Source: Arthrobacter sp. (GTDB taxonomy: Bacteria > Actinomycetota > Actinomycetes > Actinomycetales > Micrococcaceae). Taken from it: a stretch of DNA of 5,712 bases. The DNA lies in NCBI GenBank assembly GCA_030146405.1, contig JASLBS010000063.1, positions 1 to 5,712 of the forward strand, given 5' to 3'. Shown one piece after another: positions 4,650-5,712 of the stretch. The notes under the pieces are model-generated. The model was given only the letters and a program-made list of their open reading frames with translations, had not been told where the DNA came from and searched no databases. Within the stretch, counting starts at the first letter, position 1, and every line of letters begins with the position of its first letter. The position numbers and the translations under genes were made by a program.

Positions 4650-5249
4650 CTACTTCTCGTCCTCGACGGAACCCTCGACAACGACGACCTCGTCAGCGGC
4701 GCCGGCTTCGGCGTCGACAGTGGTGTCCTCGGCTGCGACCTCTTCGGTGGCTGTCACCGAATCGGTGGAGTCCACCGATGCCGCGGGCTCGACCGGTGCG
4801 GCGGTCTCCTCGGCGTCGGCTACGGGAGCCGGCGCTGCGGCGGGAGCCTTGGCCTGCTCGGCCTCGGCAACCACTGACTGCTTCGCGGACATGGGCTCCA
4901 GCACCAGCTCGATGACGGCCATGGGGGCGTTGTCACCCTTGCGGTTGCCGATCTTCGTGATGCGGGTGTAGCCACCCTCGCGGTTCGCGACAGCAGGCGC
5001 GATGTCCGTGAACAGCTCGTGGACGATGCTCTTGCTGCTGATGACGCCGAGGACGCGGCGACGCGACGCCAGGTCACCCTTCTTCGCGAACGTGATGAGG
5101 CGCTCCGCGTAGGGGCGGAGGCGCTTGGCCTTCGTCACCGTGGTGGTGATGCGCTTGTGCTCGAACAGTGAGGCGGCCAGGTTGGCGAGCATCAGGCGTT
5201 CGTGCGCCGGACCGCCTCCGAGACGTGGGCCCTTTGTGGGTGTGGGCAT
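4650..5249 (-). CDS. rplQ: 50S ribosomal protein L17 (bL17) with long acidic C-terminal tail
   Basis: This 199-residue protein is L17 of the large ribosomal subunit. The conserved core (1 to about 119) shows [46 protein letters not shown] (29-54) and [25 protein letters not shown] (92-116). Residues about 120-199 form a low-complexity tail rich in Ala, Glu, Asp, Val and Pro, ending EGSVEDEK. E. coli and B. subtilis L17 are about 120-127 residues, so the tail adds about 70-80 residues. Acidic L17 tails are known in actinobacteria, but this one is long. The ATG at 5249 has a strong GAGGAG Shine-Dalgarno sequence 8 nt upstream. It follows rpoA by 65 bp on the same strand, as is usual, and is presumably co-transcribed; a hairpin lies in the gap. 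Confidence 0.98.
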   Translation of the reverse strand: MPTPTKGPRLGGGPAHERLMLANLAASLFEHKRITTTVTKAKRLRPYAERLITFAKKGDLASRRRVLGVISSKSIVHELFTDIAPAVANREGGYTRITKIGNRKGDNAPMAVIELVLEPMSAKQSVVAEAEQAKAPAAAPAPVADAEETAAPVEPAASVDSTDSVTATEEVAAEDTTVDAEAGAADEVVVVEGSVEDEK

Positions 5250-5257
5250 GATTCTTT

Positions 5258-5263
5258 CTCCTC
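5258..5263 (-). promoter_or_regulatory. Ribosome binding site of rplQ
   Basis: GAGGAG on the minus strand lies 8 nt before the ATG at 5249. It is the strongest Shine-Dalgarno sequence in the window and confirms the rplQ start. Confidence 0.85.
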
Positions 5264-5270
5264 ATTAGGT

Positions 5271-5304
5271 ATCCGTTCCGCCACTTCCCAGCGACGGAAC
5301 GGAT
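5271..5304 (-). other. Hairpin in the rpoA-rplQ intergenic gap
   Basis: ATCCGTTCCG (5271-5280) and CGGAACGGAT (5295-5304) form a perfect 10-bp inverted repeat around a 14-nt spacer, between the rpoA stop and the rplQ ribosome binding site. No U-tract follows it in the minus-strand RNA (next bases ACCTAATGAGG), so it is more likely an mRNA-processing or stability element, or a partial attenuator, than a full terminator. Confidence 0.5.
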
Positions 5305-5314
5305 GGATAGCGTT

Positions 5315-5712
5315 TTAGAGCTCTTCGTCGCCGTAGGCGGCGTCGTCCTCTTCGATGGCAGCAGCGCGGGCGGCAAGGTCGAAGCCTGGAGGGGAATCCT
5401 TCAGGGAGAGACCGAGCTCGACGAGCTTCGCCTTGACCTCGTCGATGGACTTCGCACCGAAGTTGCGGATGTCCATGAGGTCTGCCTCGGAGCGTGCGAC
5501 GAGTTCACCCACGGAGTGGATGCCCTCACGCTTGAGGCAGTTGTACGAGCGAACCGTCAGTTCGAGGTCCTCGATCGGCAGTGCCATGTCGGCAGCAAGA
5601 GCTGCGTCCGTGGGCGAAGGACCGATCTCGATGCCCTCGGCGGCCGTGTTGAGCTCGCGGGCGAGTCCGAACAGCTCGACGAGGGTGGTGCCGGCGGAAG
5701 CGACGGCATCGC
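5315..5712 (-). CDS. rpoA: DNA-directed RNA polymerase alpha subunit, C-terminal part; runs off the right edge
   Basis: The minus strand carries the last 131 codons of RpoA, ending at TAA 5317-5315. The fragment begins [21 protein letters not shown], the end of the alpha N-terminal (dimerisation) domain, and continues through a linker ([17 protein letters not shown]). The alpha C-terminal domain follows with [21 protein letters not shown] and [20 protein letters not shown], the helix-hairpin-helix region that contacts UP-element DNA and activators. The Arg in LTVRSYN corresponds to the DNA-contacting Arg265 of E. coli. An acidic tail ([12 protein letters not shown]) ends the protein, typical of actinobacteria. 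The in-frame ATG at 5587 is internal, because the reading frame continues with conserved alpha sequence to the window edge. rplQ follows 65 bp downstream. Confidence 0.98.
   Translation of the reverse strand, partial: DAVASAGTTLVELFGLARELNTAAEGIEIGPSPTDAALAADMALPIEDLELTVRSYNCLKREGIHSVGELVARSEADLMDIRNFGAKSIDEVKAKLVELGLSLKDSPPGFDLAARAAAIEEDDAAYGDEEL

Noticed and set aside
3410..4681. Minus-strand 423-codon frame
   Set aside because: It is an out-of-frame shadow of truA extending antisense into the end of the kinase gene; Arg/Pro/Gly-rich with no domain.
3793..4971. Plus-strand 392-codon frame
   Set aside because: It is antisense to truA and rplQ; its Ser/Ala/Thr-rich end is the complement of the L17 acidic tail.
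1..5712. Mobile element, CRISPR array, tRNA, defence or biosynthetic system
   Set aside because: No transposase, terminal repeats, spaced direct repeats, cloverleaf or matching gene families are visible; the window is core genes plus a two-component locus.

Overview
This window is chromosomal DNA from a high-GC actinobacterium. The L17, L13 and TruA sequences and the gene order look most like Arthrobacter or a related Micrococcaceae genus; this is recognition by eye, not a database search. The strand is GC-rich throughout, uses GTG starts, and shows no insertion sequence, tRNA, rRNA or CRISPR array.

Right side (about 3670-5712, minus strand): the end of the ribosomal/RNA polymerase super-operon, read right to left as rpoA (3' part only), rplQ and truA. 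An inverted repeat lies in the rpoA-rplQ gap. A strong terminator-like hairpin follows rplQ and sits inside the first codons of truA as annotated.

Middle (about 550-3611): a signalling cassette. It holds a membrane PAS histidine kinase (plus strand), a divergently transcribed OmpR/PhoB-type response regulator (minus strand), and a small HPt-like protein (plus strand). The HPt-like gene converges on the regulator, and the two stop codons share one CTAG. The HPt-like protein lacks the expected histidine at the phosphoacceptor position. The kinase has Ala in place of the Thr/Asn of the HExxT/N phosphatase motif. Both are predictions from motif alignment.

Left side (1-549): the first 35 codons of rplM (ribosomal protein L13, minus strand, running off the left edge), preceded by a leader of about 215 nt and a good sigma-70-type promoter at 330-359. 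The leader holds several perfect inverted repeats. Two of its hairpin loops are complementary over 5 bases, so they could form a kissing interaction. The rest of the 442-bp rplM/HPt divergent gap holds a palindrome beside the rplM -35 box, a GC hairpin, and a -10 box placed so that the HPt-like mRNA would be leaderless.

Overall, a three-gene signalling locus sits between two translation-related units (rpoA-rplQ-truA and rplM). The most rewarding items for follow-up are the structured rplM leader, the atypical HPt protein, the altered kinase motif, and the terminator overlapping the truA start.
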